From Thiohalocapsa halophila (GTDB lineage: Bacteria; Pseudomonadota; Gammaproteobacteria; Chromatiales; Chromatiaceae), in NCBI RefSeq assembly GCF_016583825.1, contig NZ_NRRV01000009.1, positions 1 through 64,000 of the forward strand: 64,000 bases of DNA, in the 5' to 3' direction. The notes beneath the pieces are model-generated. The model was not told the origin of the DNA. It ran no database searches and saw nothing but the letters and a program-made list of their open reading frames with translations. Position numbers and translations under genes: made by a program. Below, piece by piece: positions 46,014 through 57,700 of the stretch; the first letter of the stretch is position 1; each line of letters begins with the position of its first letter.

Positions 46014-46886
46014 TCAGACCTGCTTGGGCGCCGTCACCGGCAGTTCCAGCTCGTGCCAGAGCTTCAGCGTCGCCTCGGCCTGGTTCATGGTGTAGAAGTG
46101 AATACCGGGGGCGCCGCCTTCCAGCAGCCGGCGGCACAGGTCCAGCACCACCTCGTGGCCGAAGGCCTTGATGGATTCCTTGTCGTCGCCGTAGGCCTCC
46201 AGGCGCTTTCTGATGTAGCGCGGGATCTCCGCGCCGCAGGCGTCAGAGAAGCGCGCCAACTGGTTGAAGTTGGTGATGGGCATGACGCCGGCGATGATGG
46301 GCACGGTGATGCCCGCCTCGTCGCAAAGCTCGACGAACTCGAAATAGGCGTCCGGGTTGAAGAAGTATTGGGTGATGGCGGCATCGGCGCCGGCATCCAC
46401 CTTGCGCTTGAAATTCTCCAGGTCCGCCATGGCGTTGGGCGCCTGCGGGTGGAACTCGGGGTAGGCGGCTACCTCGATCTTGAAGCGGTCACCGTACTCC
46501 GCGCGCAGGAAGGCCACCAGCTCGTTGGCATAGCGGAAGGCGCTGCGGCCGGCGCTACCCATCCCTGAGGGCATGTCGCCGCGCAGCGCCACCAGGCGGG
46601 TGATGCCCTGGTCGATGTAGTGGCCGATGATGTCGCGCATCTCGGTCTCGTCAGAGCCGATGCAGGCCAGGTGCGGGGCGGTGTCGATGCCCTGGGAGCG
46701 CAGCCAGTCGACGGTGGCGAAGGTGCGCTCGCGGGTGGAGCCGCCGGCGCCGTAGGTGCAGGAGAAATACTCGGGGCCGACGGCGTTGAGCTTGGCCACC
46801 GTGCCCTTGAGCTTCTCCATGCCCTCCGGCGTCTTCGGCGGAAACAGCTCAAAGCTGAAGGTGCGGGTGTCGGTCGGGGCGTTCAT
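46014..46886 (-). CDS. metF: 5,10-methylenetetrahydrofolate reductase
   Basis: A 290-residue flavoenzyme that makes 5-methyl-THF for methionine synthesis. Features: TRTFSFELFPPKTPEGMEKL at the N-terminus (Glu catalytic), FSCTYGAGGSTRERT (about 39-53), HLACIGSDETEMRDI, RGDMPSG, and TQYFFNPDAYFEFVE. The length is close to the E. coli enzyme. It follows ahcY by 117 bases, within which lies a heptamer inverted repeat. The two are probably one transcript under the SAH riboswitch, so SAH accumulation would raise both hydrolysis and remethylation capacity. Confidence 0.96.
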   Translation of the reverse strand: MNAPTDTRTFSFELFPPKTPEGMEKLKGTVAKLNAVGPEYFSCTYGAGGSTRERTFATVDWLRSQGIDTAPHLACIGSDETEMRDIIGHYIDQGITRLVALRGDMPSGMGSAGRSAFRYANELVAFLRAEYGDRFKIEVAAYPEFHPQAPNAMADLENFKRKVDAGADAAITQYFFNPDAYFEFVELCDEAGITVPIIAGVMPITNFNQLARFSDACGAEIPRYIRKRLEAYGDDKESIKAFGHEVVLDLCRRLLEGGAPGIHFYTMNQAEATLKLWHELELPVTAPKQV

Positions 46887-46928
46887 GGTGTGTCACCGTA
46901 TCGGAGAGTGCTGAACAGAATGCGAAAA

Positions 46929-47001
46929 GGGCCAAGGGCCAAGGGCCCAGGTCCGGCAGCAGCGTCCGAACCCGGCCCTCGGCCCTCAGCCCCCAGCCCT
47001 C
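46929..47001 (-). repeat. Heptamer-periodic inverted repeat, ahcY-metF junction
   Basis: Reading the minus strand from just after the ahcY stop: GAGGGCT, GGGGGCT, GAGGGCC, GAGGGCC, then a 23-base loop region, then the complementary arm TGGGCCC, TTGGCCC, TTGGCCC. Both arms have a strict 7-base period and can pair into a long hairpin. It starts 2 bases after the stop codon. No T-tract follows. Confidence 0.75.
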
Positions 47002-47003
47002 TC

Positions 47004-48419
47004 TTAATACCGGTAATGATCCGTCTTGAACGGCCCGTCGACGGTGACGCCGATGTACTCGGCCTGGTCCGGGCGCAGCTTGGTGAGCTTGGCGCCGATC
47101 TTCTCAAGGTGCAGGTTGGCGACCTCTTCGTCCAGGTGCTTCGGCAGCACATAGACGCCCAGGGGATACTCGTCGGGCTTGGTGAAGATCTCGATCTGCG
47201 CCAGCACCTGATTGGTGAAGGAGTTGGACATGACGAAGCTCGGATGGCCCGTGGCGCAGCCGAGGTTCACCAGCCGGCCCTTGGCGAGCAGCGTGATGCG
47301 GTTGCCATTGGGGAAGACGATCTGGTCCACCTGCGGCTTGATCTCGATCCACTCGTACTTCGAGAGCTTGTCCACCTGGATCTCGTTGTCGAAGTGGCCG
47401 ATGTTGGAGACGATGGCCTGGTCCTTCATGGCGAGCATGTGCTCTTCGGTGATGACGTCCTTGTTGCCGGTGGCCGTCACGAAGATGTCCGCCTGGCCGA
47501 CGACGTCGTCGAGCCGCACGACGCGGTAGCCCTCCATCGCGGCCTGGAGCGCGCAGATGGGGTCCACCTCCGTTACCCAGACGTTGGCGCCCAAGCCACG
47601 CAGGGAGGCCGCAGAGCCCTTGCCGACGTCGCCGTAGCCGCAGACCACGGCGACCTTGCCGGCGATCATCACGTCCGTGGCGCGCTTGATGGCGTCCACC
47701 AGGGACTCGCGGCAGCCGTAGAGGTTGTCGAACTTGGACTTGGTCACCGAGTCGTTGACGTTCATGGCCGGGAACAGCAGCGTGCCCTTCTTGAACATCT
47801 CGTAGAGGCGGTGCACGCCGGTGGTGGTCTCCTCGGTGACGCCCTTGATGCCCTCGGCGGTGCGGTGCCAATGGTGGTTGTCACGCTCGAAGGTGCGGTT
47901 CAGCACGCCGAGCACGGCGCGCCATTCCTCGTTGTCGTCGGCGCTCGGCTGCGGCACGGAGCCCGCCTTCTCGATCTCGACGCCCTTGTGCACCAAAAGC
48001 GTCGCATCGCCGCCGTCGTCGAGGATCATGTTCGGGCCCTGGCCGTCGGGCCAGTTCAGCACCTGCTCGGTGCACCACCAGTACTCCTCCAGGGTCTCGC
48101 CCTTCCAGGCGTAGACCGGGATGCCGCGGGCGGCGATGGCGGCGGCGGCGTGGTCCTGGGTGCTGAAGATGTTGCAGGAGGCCCAGCGGATCTCCGCGCC
48201 CAGGTCCGCCAGCGTCTCGATGAGCACGGCGGTCTGGATGGTCATGTGCAGGCTGCCGGTGATGCGCGCGCCCTTGAGCGGCTTGCTCGGGCCGTACTTC
48301 TCGCGGATGGCCATCAGGCCCGGCATCTCGGTTTCGGCGATGTCCATTTCCTTGCGGCCGAAGTCGGCCAGCGAAATGTCGGCAACCTTGTAGTCGTTGA
48401 AGTCTTTGAGCTCACTCAT
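47004..48419 (-). CDS. ahcY: Adenosylhomocysteinase
   Basis: A 471-residue SAH hydrolase splitting S-adenosylhomocysteine into adenosine and homocysteine. It has the NAD-binding motif [20 protein letters not shown] (about residues 257-276), [20 protein letters not shown] early, [16 protein letters not shown], and the C-terminal HYRY end that closes the active site. The roughly 40-residue insertion typical of bacterial and plant forms accounts for the length. Regulated by the SAH riboswitch in its leader. Confidence 0.98.
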   Translation of the reverse strand: MSELKDFNDYKVADISLADFGRKEMDIAETEMPGLMAIREKYGPSKPLKGARITGSLHMTIQTAVLIETLADLGAEIRWASCNIFSTQDHAAAAIAARGIPVYAWKGETLEEYWWCTEQVLNWPDGQGPNMILDDGGDATLLVHKGVEIEKAGSVPQPSADDNEEWRAVLGVLNRTFERDNHHWHRTAEGIKGVTEETTTGVHRLYEMFKKGTLLFPAMNVNDSVTKSKFDNLYGCRESLVDAIKRATDVMIAGKVAVVCGYGDVGKGSAASLRGLGANVWVTEVDPICALQAAMEGYRVVRLDDVVGQADIFVTATGNKDVITEEHMLAMKDQAIVSNIGHFDNEIQVDKLSKYEWIEIKPQVDQIVFPNGNRITLLAKGRLVNLGCATGHPSFVMSNSFTNQVLAQIEIFTKPDEYPLGVYVLPKHLDEEVANLHLEKIGAKLTKLRPDQAEYIGVTVDGPFKTDHYRY

Positions 48420-48930
48420 GGTATTCAGCTCCTGAGTATCTTGAGTGAGCGCCGTTGGAACGTTCGGAGCCTCGACCGAGCCTGGCAGGGCGATACCCTG
48501 TTGCAGCGCTCCTCGGAACGGGGCTGGAGATGTGCTCGGTGCGGTCGGCTCGGCCTCCTGCGCGGGGCAGCGAGGTCACCTCCGTCTCGGCATTGTGTGT
48601 CGGGTCGGGCGGCCGCTGGTGCGGCGGGGATGCGCCGGAGGGGCGCGAGTGACGGCGGCGGATTTTGGCGGCGGATTCCGGCGGGGGAATCTGGCGGGCA
48701 CTGGCGACGGCCAATGTCCACGGCGCCCGGCGGTACGGCATCCACCGCGCTGTTCGTGTCCGAGCATTGTAACGCGAGCGGGTGGGGCAGTGTCCAGCGC
48801 AACGGGCCCGCGCGGCGGCGCGACGCCATCGCCATGGCGGTGCAGGCTCGGCGTCGCATCACCGCGGGCTGTGCCGGCGCCGATGCTCAATCCCGGTATC
48901 GGGCGCTCGGTCAGCCCAAACCGGCCGCGG
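48420..48930. other. ahcY leader and upstream spacer
   Basis: This 511-base stretch between the Uma2-family gene and ahcY holds the SAH riboswitch at its ahcY-proximal end. The remaining 410 bases must contain the ahcY promoter. Apart from a weak GGAG-like site (48426-48430) for ahcY I see no gene or repeat in it. Confidence 0.5.
48445..48519 (-). ncRNA. S-adenosylhomocysteine (SAH) riboswitch
   Basis: On the minus strand the conserved core CCGAGGAGCGCTGCAAC is followed by a variable hairpin (AGGG...CCCT), then GCCAGGCTCGG, and after a short linker CAACGGCGCTCAC, which pairs back to GAGCGC as the pseudoknot helix. This matches the known SAH element, which turns expression ON when SAH accumulates. 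It ends about 25 bases before the ahcY ATG, with the AGGAG ribosome site just downstream. Compared with the type sequence the linker before the pseudoknot strand is about 15 bases longer. Confidence 0.92.
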
Positions 48931-49842
48931 TCAGCCGGGAGGGTGCCGGTCATCCGCCAGGTGCGCGCGGACCAGGTCCGGCTCGATGCCCAGGCTCGCC
49001 GCGATCTGCTCCGGCTCCAGGCCGAGGGCGTGCAGCTTGCCGATAGCGCCATCGCGCTGGCGCTCGGCTTCATACAAAGCCTGCTCGGCTTGGTCGCGGG
49101 CCTGCTCGGCCTGCTGCCATTGCGGGTGCACGAAGCCCCGGTAGACGGGCTCATGGCGCAGATCGTCGATGCTGGTGCGGGCAATCAGGTCGCTGATGCG
49201 GAACTGAAAGCCCGGCAGGGTGCGGGAGCGCACGATGCCGTCCTCGTCCAGGATCGACTCGAAGGTGTCGGCCAGGCCGCGGGACAGGAAGCTGAGCCGC
49301 TCGGGGTTGTGGTGGACGATGTAGTACTCGCGCACGCCGCCCTCGGCGTAGTCGCGGCGCTTCTCCACCTCGTCGCGCTCCCGCGCCGCGCGGTCGCTAT
49401 CCGACAGGGCCTCGATGCAGAGGTCGAAGGTGCCGCGGTACGAACGCTCCAGGTCGCCTAAGGGGACCGGGTTGTTGTTGCGCACCACGGCGAGGTCGGG
49501 CTTGCGGATGACGACGCGATCGGGCAGGGCGAGTCGAAAGCCGTGCTCCAGCGCCGTGCATTTGGCGATCGGATGAATCTTCAGGAATTGGTCCAGCAGG
49601 GAGCGGAGCCAGTTATAGATCCAGTACGTCAGGTTGTCCGACACCGGCTTCTCCTCAAGGCGGCCGTTGTTCCATTCGTAGTGGACATCCGGGAATTCGT
49701 AGTAGTAGGCCCAGTAGTCGGCCTCGGACACCAGGCGGCCGTCGGCATCCATCAGCTCGGCCTCGGTGGGCGGGCGTGCATCGGCGATGGCCGTCGCCTC
49801 TGTGTCGGCTGTCTTGGTGCTGGCTGGCGCGGTGGCGGGCAT
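48931..49842 (-). CDS. Uma2-family (DUF820) PD-(D/E)XK nuclease-like protein
   Basis: A 303-residue protein. The Uma2/DUF820 fold shows VVIRKPDLAVV (about 125-135) and IEALSDSDRAARERDEVEKR (about 160-179, the E...K catalytic pair), followed by YAEGGVREYYIV. A C-terminal coiled coil (QQAEQARDQAEQALYEAERQ) precedes ALGLEPEQIAASLGI. The family is abundant in cyanobacteria and mobile-gene-rich genomes; its role is undetermined, possibly a restriction-like endonuclease. The start is set at ATG 49842, which has GAGGG about 9 bases upstream. It sits between the metK and ahcY blocks beside a DUF433 gene. Confidence 0.8.
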   Translation of the reverse strand: MPATAPASTKTADTEATAIADARPPTEAELMDADGRLVSEADYWAYYYEFPDVHYEWNNGRLEEKPVSDNLTYWIYNWLRSLLDQFLKIHPIAKCTALEHGFRLALPDRVVIRKPDLAVVRNNNPVPLGDLERSYRGTFDLCIEALSDSDRAARERDEVEKRRDYAEGGVREYYIVHHNPERLSFLSRGLADTFESILDEDGIVRSRTLPGFQFRISDLIARTSIDDLRHEPVYRGFVHPQWQQAEQARDQAEQALYEAERQRDGAIGKLHALGLEPEQIAASLGIEPDLVRAHLADDRHPPG

Positions 49843-49977
49843 GGGCGCTGTCCCTCGGCTGTGCAGCGGCGGCGACGCCTCGGGATCGGTCGCGGCAGTC
49901 GCGGTCGTGCTCAGACTGTGAATCAAGAACTTAGTTGGGCGCTGGCGTTGCGTCAAGCAATCGTGGCGCCCCGGGCC

Positions 49978-50172
49978 TCATCCTGAAGGGGAAGCCTCCG
50001 AGGGATGTTCAAGATAGGCGATGACCTGATCTCGGCGCACGCCGGGGAAACCTTCAAGGAGCTCATCGATGGAATCGCCCGCGGCGATGTAGTCGATGAA
50101 GGTCGCGACGGGTACCCTCGTGCCGGCGAAAACCGGTGTCCCGGTGAGGATGTCGTGATCCCGGACGATCAC
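49978..50172 (-). CDS. DUF433 antitoxin-like protein
   Basis: A 64-residue protein: DHDILTGTPVFAGTRVPVAT, then DYIAAGDSIDELLEGFPGVR. This is the DUF433 domain (VapB/MazE-antitoxin-like, helix-turn-helix-containing). It normally precedes a DUF5615/PIN-like toxin gene, but here the downstream neighbour is an Uma2 protein, so the partner is absent or replaced. The start is a GTG (50172). The N-terminal beta strand is short compared with most members, so an unrecognised upstream start is possible. Confidence 0.75.
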   Translation of the reverse strand: MIVRDHDILTGTPVFAGTRVPVATFIDYIAAGDSIDELLEGFPGVRRDQVIAYLEHPSEASPSG

Positions 50173-50351
50173 GCTCCTGGGGTCATCTGCTCCTCCGTCG
50201 TTTGCATGCCCACTTTGACGGTAGTGCGGCGGAGCCGGAGGTGCAAGTTCCTGCGGCGTGTGGCACGTACCTTATCGCACGCGTGCGGTGCGGACGCCCC
50301 GTGCCGGCGCGTGACGCGACGACCGGGGATGCAATACCGCAGGGCAGTGCG

Positions 50352-51548
50352 TCAGGGCGCCCGCGTGACCACCGCCGCGGCCACCTGCGCCGCCCGAGCA
50401 CGCGCCTCGTCCACATCCGCCCCGCGCGCCAGCGCGACGCCCATGCGCCGGCGGGTGAAGGCCTCGGGCTTGCCGAACAGCCGCAGCTCCGAGTCGGGCA
50501 CGGCGAGCGCCTCGGCGACGCCGTCGTAGCCGATACCCACGGCGTCCATGCCGCCGTAGACGACGGCGCTGGCGGCGACGGCGTCGCGGCGCGTGTCCAC
50601 CGGCAGGCCGAGGATGGCGCGGGCGTGCAGGTCGAATTCGCTCTGGCGCTGGGAGGCCATGGTGACCATACCGGTGTCATGCGGACGGGGGCTGACCTCG
50701 CTGAGCCAGACATCGTCACCGCGCACGAAGAGCTCCACGCCGAAGAGGCCGCGCCCGCCGAGCGCCTCGGTGATGCGCCGGGCGATGTCCTTGGCCGCGG
50801 CCAGGGCCGCATCGGTCATGGGCTGCGGCTGCCAGCTTTCCACGTAGTCACCGCTGACCTGGCGGTGCCCCACCGGGTCGCAGAAATCAGTTCCTTTCTC
50901 GCCGCCGGGCGGCCCGGTGCGCACCGTCAGCAGCGTGATCTCGAAATCGAAGTCGACCACGCCCTCGACGATCACACGGCCCTGTTGGATGCGTCCGCCC
51001 ACCATGGCGTAGTCCCAAGCGGCTTGCAGCGCGTTGGCGTCGTCGACCCGCGACTGGCCCTTGCCGGAGGAAGACATCACGGGCTTGATGATGCAGGGGT
51101 AGCCGACGGCCGCGGCCTGCCGCTCCAGTGTCTCGAAATCGTCGGCGAAGGCGTAGGGCGATGTGGGCAGGCCGAGCTCCTCGGCCGCGAGCCGGCGGAT
51201 GCCCTCGCGGTTCATGGTCAGCTGCGCCGCCCGAGCCGTGGGGATGACCTCGCACAGGCCCGCTTGCTCCACCTCGGCGAGCACGTCGGTGGCGATGGCC
51301 TCGATCTCCGGCACGATGATCGCTGGTCGCTCGGCGTCGATCAGTGCCCGCAGCGCGGCGGGGTCGGCCATTTCGATGACCCGGGCATGATGCGCCACCT
51401 GGTGCCCCGGCGCGTTCGCGTAGCGGTCCACGGCGATCACTTCGATACCCAGGCGCTGCAGGGCGATGATGACTTCCTTGCCGAGCTCGCCGGCGCCGAG
51501 CAGCATGACGCGGGTGGCATTGGGGGAGAGTGGGGTGCCGATGTTCAT
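50352..51548 (-). CDS. purT: Formate-dependent phosphoribosylglycinamide formyltransferase
   Basis: A 398-residue ATP-grasp enzyme that makes formyl-GAR from formate and GAR in purine synthesis. It shows [20 protein letters not shown] near the N-terminus, [39 protein letters not shown] (about 158-166, nucleotide-binding loop), [20 protein letters not shown] (metal-ligand Glu) and HDTGMVTM. Length and motifs match the E. coli enzyme. It stands alone, with 180 bases to the DUF433 gene and 567 bases to metK. Confidence 0.97.
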   Translation of the reverse strand: MNIGTPLSPNATRVMLLGAGELGKEVIIALQRLGIEVIAVDRYANAPGHQVAHHARVIEMADPAALRALIDAERPAIIVPEIEAIATDVLAEVEQAGLCEVIPTARAAQLTMNREGIRRLAAEELGLPTSPYAFADDFETLERQAAAVGYPCIIKPVMSSSGKGQSRVDDANALQAAWDYAMVGGRIQQGRVIVEGVVDFDFEITLLTVRTGPPGGEKGTDFCDPVGHRQVSGDYVESWQPQPMTDAALAAAKDIARRITEALGGRGLFGVELFVRGDDVWLSEVSPRPHDTGMVTMASQRQSEFDLHARAILGLPVDTRRDAVAASAVVYGGMDAVGIGYDGVAEALAVPDSELRLFGKPEAFTRRRMGVALARGADVDEARARAAQVAAAVVTRAP

Positions 51549-51799
51549 GCAGACGCTCGCGGGCCGTTGGTGGGTGTGGGCCGATGTGCGGCGCAGTATA
51601 CCGAGCCGGTGCAGCGCTCTGGCACCGGTGCCCAGGCGTCAGCGGGCGGAGGATGCTGTTGGACCGTACCCGGCTGGCAGCGCTCGGCGGGTGGCCGAGG
51701 CGGGGTTCGTGGGCGCGGCCGGGTGAGGTCGCTGCGAGGGGGGCGATGAGCCGTTGCGCCCGTGTGGGGCCGGTGCTCCGGCGTAGCGGCGACGCGACG

Positions 51800-51899
51800 C
51801 AAGAGCGTCGGGTCTTGATCCCGTGCTGGATCGTAGGAGTTAGCAGGCCAGGGGCGCCAGAGCGTCGGCCTTTGCGCCCGGGCTGGAGCGCACGGGTTG
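51800..51899. repeat. Diverged tandem direct repeat
   Basis: Two copies of about 45-50 bases begin AGAGCGTCGG and end around GTTAGCA and GTTGGCA, with CCCGTGCTGGA against CCCGGGCTGGA in the middle. They are separated by a short GC-rich linker. Divergence is high, so this is probably an old intergenic duplication. Confidence 0.4.
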
Positions 51900-51907
51900 G
51901 CATCTGA

Positions 51908-51993
51908 CGTAGGTCCGGCTGAGGAGCGAGGCCCGACGCGGCGTTTCCGACAACCGCTTATCGTCGGGCCTCCTGACGTCGGCCGGACCTACG
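51908..51993. repeat. REP-like inverted pair
   Basis: Two copies of a unit of about 32 bases face each other around a 22-base spacer. Each unit has outer end CGTAGGTCCGGC and inner end GGCCCGACG, with a variable core, so each is itself partly palindromic. This layout is typical of REP/BIME elements mobilised by a RAYT transposase. None is in this window. Confidence 0.55.
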
Positions 51994-52053
51994 GCGCGGC
52001 GCTCGCCGGGCAGCCGCGAGCAAGACTGACGCGGTCTCTCGCGCCAGCGAGCG

Positions 52054-52108
52054 GGGAGCTCGCAGGGCATTCGTTCCGCGCCCGTCGCGCGGGCCCTGCG
52101 AGCCTCCC
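52054..52108 (-). terminator. Long hairpin after metK
   Basis: GGGAGCTCGCAGGGC pairs with GCCCTGCGAGCCTCCC (one bulged base), enclosing a 24-base region that can also fold. It starts 7 bases after the metK stop codon. There is no T-tract, so it is either a factor-dependent terminator or a 3' stabiliser. Confidence 0.5.
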
Positions 52109-52115
52109 GAGCCGC

Positions 52116-53285
<1,170 letters not shown>

Positions 53286-53502
53286 AGCGATATGAGGGCG
53301 CCCCCGGGCGCTCTTTGTTGCTGTGGGTGAGGTGAGATGAAGTCTTGCCGCGTGGGACTGCGGCGGTCGTGAGTCCCCCATACTAACCGAGCCCGCCAGC
53401 GATTAACAGATGCCGGCACAGACCACCGGGCTTCCCGCGGCGGCCGGTTCGGGTACCATGGACAACCTTTTCCCATCGAAATCTGCGCTCTAGGAGGCCG
53501 CA

Positions 53503-54063
53503 ATGGTGTCTCTCGAAACCCCCGTCTGCGATTTCGGACAGCCCGCACCGGATTTCTCGCTGCCCGGCGTCGACGGCAACACCTGGACCCGTGACCGATG
53601 CAAGGGCCCGAACGGGCTGCTGGTGATGTTCATCTGCAACCACTGCCCCTACGTGCAGGCGGTACGTGAACGTATCGTGCGCGATGCGCGCGAGCTCGCC
53701 GATCTCGGTATCGGCTCCGTGGCCATCATGTCCAACGACCCGGCGGACTACCCGGAGGACTCCTTCGAGCACATGCAGCAGGTGGCCGCCGAATACGGCT
53801 TTCCGTTTCCTTACCTGCTGGACGAGTCTCAGGCCGTGGCCAAGGCCTACGGGGCCGTGTGCACCCCGGATTTCTTCGGTTACAACGCGGATCTGGGGCT
53901 TCAGTATCGCGGCCGGCTGGACGCGAGCCGCAAGGAGGCGGCGCCGGCGGACATGCGTCGCGACCTGTTCCTCGGTATGAAGCAGGTGGCCGAGACGGGT
54001 CAGGGGCCCGCGGAGCAGATCCCGAGTGTCGGCTGCTCCATCAAGTGGCGGGACGAGGCCTGA
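53503..54063 (+). CDS. Thioredoxin-like/AhpC-TSA family protein
   Basis: A 186-residue protein with a thioredoxin fold. FGQPAPDFSLPGVDGNTW opens the fold, and MFICNHCPYVQAV (about 42-54) contains a CxxC motif (Cys-Asn-His-Cys) of the type in 'thioredoxin family' peroxiredoxin-like proteins. MSNDPADYPEDSFEHM and YGAVCTPDFFGYN follow. Cytoplasmic; no signal peptide. A redoxin of undefined substrate. ATG 53503 has GGAGG 6-7 bases upstream. It is followed by a spacer of nearly 500 bases before tkt. Confidence 0.88.
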   Translation: MVSLETPVCDFGQPAPDFSLPGVDGNTWTRDRCKGPNGLLVMFICNHCPYVQAVRERIVRDARELADLGIGSVAIMSNDPADYPEDSFEHMQQVAAEYGFPFPYLLDESQAVAKAYGAVCTPDFFGYNADLGLQYRGRLDASRKEAAPADMRRDLFLGMKQVAETGQGPAEQIPSVGCSIKWRDEA

Positions 54064-54555
54064 GCACGGGCGCGGCGGGGCGGGCACAGGGTCCGCCCGG
54101 CGCCCCGCCGCCGGGACCAGAGCGGTTCGACTTGCCTATAGCCGAGTGAAATCCTTAATATTAGAAAGTTATGAAGATTGCATCGCCTGCTGCGATGTCA
54201 GCTTCTGGCTAAACCGCGCTTTTTGCGCAAGAATACGCGGTCCACTACCTGGAGGCTGTCACACGCCGGCCGTCAGACCCGTGCGGGATGTGCGCCCGCA
54301 TGGTTGAGCGTTCGACCCGCCGCAGGCGCAAGCGTCTGCTGCGTCGGACTCGGTTACAGCGCAGCCGCGAGGCCCGTTGCCACCCGTTCAAGAGAGCCCC
54401 CGCCGGCCGCCGGCCCCAATTACGGATACGGGTCCAGAGGGAGACCCGCCAGCAGCGCCCGACACATGGGGCTCAGGGGGCCAGCTCAAGCCGCTGCGCG
54501 GGCGATCGAGCTCCTGCCAGATCGCATTGATAAACCGACCGAAGGAGAGATCCTT
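54064..54555. other. tkt leader and promoter region
   Basis: A 492-base region without a gene. It carries an AT-rich island with a good sigma-70-type promoter (54132-54161), after which the leader is about 385 bases long, unusually long for this operon. A GCGCTTTTTGCGC-type hairpin (GCGC...GCGC near 54218-54231) and short GC-rich dyads occur in it. No known riboswitch consensus is recognised. Confidence 0.5.
54132..54161 (+). promoter_or_regulatory. Sigma-70-type promoter for the tkt-fba operon
   Basis: TTGCCT (54132-54137) and TAATAT (54156-54161) are separated by 18 bases in an otherwise GC-rich region, upstream of the first operon gene. A LysR-type (CbbR-like) TNA/T-N11-A site is not clearly identifiable. 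Confidence 0.5.
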
Positions 54556-56568
54556 ATGTCCTCACGCAAAGAACTCGCGAACGCCATCCGCGCGCTCAGC
54601 ATGGATGCGGTGCAGAAGGCAAAGTCCGGACATCCGGGCGCACCCATGGGCATGGCGGACATCGCCGAGGTGCTCTGGAACGACTTCATGAAGCACAATC
54701 CGGCAAACCCGGAGTGGGCGGACCGCGACAGGTTCGTGCTCTCTAACGGTCATGGCTCGATGCTGCTGTATTCGCTGCTGCATCTCACCGGTTACGATCT
54801 GGACATCGAAGAGCTCAAGCAGTTCCGCCAGCTCCATTCCAAGACCCCGGGCCACCCGGAATACGGCTATGCCCCGGGTATCGAGACCACCACGGGCCCC
54901 CTCGGGCAGGGCGTCAGCAACGGCGTCGGGATGGCGCTCGCAGAGAAGGTCCTGGCCGCACAGTTCAACAAGCCCGGCCATGAGATCGTCGATCACCATA
55001 CCTATGTGTTCCTCGGCGACGGCTGCCTGATGGAAGGCATTTCCCACGAGTCCTGCTCCCTGGCCGGCGCGCTCGGCCTCGGTAAGCTGATCGCCTTCTA
55101 CGATGACAACAACATTTCTATCGACGGCGAGGTGCGCGGTCACGGGGACGTACCCGCCTGGTTCCTGGACGACACACCCAAGCGTTTCGAGGCCTACAAT
55201 TGGCATGTCATCCCCGAGGTGGACGGCCATGACCCGGAGGCCGTCAAGGCCGCCATCGAGGAAGCCCGCGCCGTCACCGACAAACCGTCGCTCATTTGCT
55301 GCCAGACCATCATCGGTTACGGCTCCCCCAACAAGCAGGGCAAAGAGGAATGCCACGGCGCGCCCCTCGGCGACGACGAGATCACCCTGACCCGCGAGGC
55401 GCTCGGCTGGACCCATCCCCCCTTCGAGGTGCCGGACGATATCTACCAGGCCTGGGACGCGCGCGAGCGCGGCACCGTCGCCGAGCAGTCCTGGAACGAG
55501 AAGTTCGCCGCCTACAAAGCGGAGTTCCCGGCCGAGGCCGCCGACTTTGAGCGCCGCATGGCAGGCGAGCTGCCCGAGGACTTCGAGGCCAAGGCGCAGG
55601 CGTTCATCCAGTCGGTGAACGAGAAGGGCGAGAAGGTCGCCACGCGCAAGGCCTCCCAGCAGGCGCTCAATGGCTATGGCCCGAGCCTGCCGGAGCTGCT
55701 CGGGGGCTCGGCGGACCTCGCCGGCTCCAACCTGACGCTGTGGTCGGGTGCCAAGGGCGTCAAGCCCAATGACGCCGCCGGCAACTACGTCTACTACGGC
55801 GTGCGCGAGTTCGGCATGTCCGCGGTCATGAACGGCATCACGCTGCATGGCGGCTTCAAGCCCTACGGCGCCACCTTCCTGATGTTCATGGAGTACGCCC
55901 GCAACGCGGTGCGCATGGCAGCGCTGATGAAGATCAACCCGATCTTCGTCTACACCCACGACTCCATCGGCCTCGGCGAGGACGGCCCGACCCACCAGCC
56001 GGTGGAGCAGATCTCCATCCTGCGGCTGACCCCGCGCATGTCCACCTGGCGCCCCTGTGACGCCGTCGAGACAGCCGTCGCCTGGAAGCTCGCCCTGCAG
56101 CGCACCGGCGGGCCCACCGCGCTGGTCTTCTCCCGCCAGGGTGCCGCGCACATGCCGCGCACCGACGACCAGATCCGCGACATCGAGCGCGGTGCCTATG
56201 TGCTCAAGGACTGCGACGGGCTGCCGGATGCGATTGTCATCGGCACCGGCACCGAGGTCGGCCTGGCCATGGAGGCCGCCGACAAGCTCACCGCCGAAGG
56301 CCGCAAGATCCGGGTCGTCTCCATGCCCAGCATGGACACCTTCGACGCCCAGGACGCCGCCTACAAGGCCAAGGTACTGCCGGAGACGGTACCGGTGCGG
56401 GTCGCCGTCGAGGCCGGCGTGTCGAGCCTCTGGCCGAAGTACGTCGGCATGCACGGCAAGGTCGTCGGCGTGGACACCTTTGGCGAGTCCGCCCCGGCCG
56501 GCGATGTCTACAAGGCCCTGGGCGTCACGGCCGAGTCCGTCGCCGACGCCGTCAACAGCCTCCTTTGA
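54556..56568 (+). CDS. tkt: Transketolase
   Basis: A 670-residue thiamine-diphosphate enzyme for pentose phosphate or Calvin cycle C2 transfers. It shows [20 protein letters not shown] at the N-terminus, the TPP-binding stretch [20 protein letters not shown] then [15 protein letters not shown] (about 155-190), and the transketolase pyrimidine domain with [20 protein letters not shown] (about 475-494). ATG 54556 has GGAGAG 8 bases upstream. It is the first gene of the tkt-gap-pgk-pyk-fba operon, with long spacers that carry repeats. Confidence 0.98.
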   Translation: MSSRKELANAIRALSMDAVQKAKSGHPGAPMGMADIAEVLWNDFMKHNPANPEWADRDRFVLSNGHGSMLLYSLLHLTGYDLDIEELKQFRQLHSKTPGHPEYGYAPGIETTTGPLGQGVSNGVGMALAEKVLAAQFNKPGHEIVDHHTYVFLGDGCLMEGISHESCSLAGALGLGKLIAFYDDNNISIDGEVRGHGDVPAWFLDDTPKRFEAYNWHVIPEVDGHDPEAVKAAIEEARAVTDKPSLICCQTIIGYGSPNKQGKEECHGAPLGDDEITLTREALGWTHPPFEVPDDIYQAWDARERGTVAEQSWNEKFAAYKAEFPAEAADFERRMAGELPEDFEAKAQAFIQSVNEKGEKVATRKASQQALNGYGPSLPELLGGSADLAGSNLTLWSGAKGVKPNDAAGNYVYYGVREFGMSAVMNGITLHGGFKPYGATFLMFMEYARNAVRMAALMKINPIFVYTHDSIGLGEDGPTHQPVEQISILRLTPRMSTWRPCDAVETAVAWKLALQRTGGPTALVFSRQGAAHMPRTDDQIRDIERGAYVLKDCDGLPDAIVIGTGTEVGLAMEAADKLTAEGRKIRVVSMPSMDTFDAQDAAYKAKVLPETVPVRVAVEAGVSSLWPKYVGMHGKVVGVDTFGESAPAGDVYKALGVTAESVADAVNSLL

Positions 56569-56572
56569 GCGT

Positions 56573-56630
56573 CGAGTCCCGAGTAACGAGGTGCGAGGAA
56601 GGTCTGTGCTTACTCGCCACTCGTTACTCG
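56573..56630 (+). repeat. Heptamer-periodic inverted repeat, tkt-gap junction
   Basis: Left arm CGAGTCC, CGAGTAA, CGAGGTG, CGAGGAA; right arm TTACTCG, CCACTCG, TTACTCG. Both arms keep a strict 7-base period and are complementary in the CGAGTAA/TTACTCG core. The tract begins 4 bases after the tkt stop. Confidence 0.8.
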
Positions 56631-56692
56631 TCGCCGACGGCGCTCGATTCCGAGAGCAGCTGCTTTCCAACCTTCGTTCCGATCAGGAGTAA

Positions 56693-57698
<1,006 letters not shown>

Positions 57699-57700
<2 letters not shown>

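Larger units (their letters stand above)
51549..52115. other. Repeat-bearing spacer between metK and purT
   Basis: This 567-base non-coding stretch holds a pair of inverted REP-like units (51908-51993), a diverged direct repeat (about 51800-51899) with two copies starting AGAGCGTCGG and ending in GTTAGCA/GTTGGCA, and a long hairpin next to the metK stop (52054-52108). I see no gene. It also must contain the purT promoter. Confidence 0.55.

Noticed and set aside
53286-53502. SAM riboswitch upstream of metK
   Set aside because: The 217-base divergent region lacks the SAM-I, SAM-II or SAM-IV conserved cores; only a GC-rich hairpin near the metK start is visible.
54562-56670. A frame of about 700 codons antisense to tkt, and similar long antisense frames over ahcY, metK, pgk, pyk and fba
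   Set aside because: All lie opposite well-identified genes, show no family motif and have the Val/Gly/Leu/Asp-biased composition typical of reverse-complement frames in high-GC DNA.
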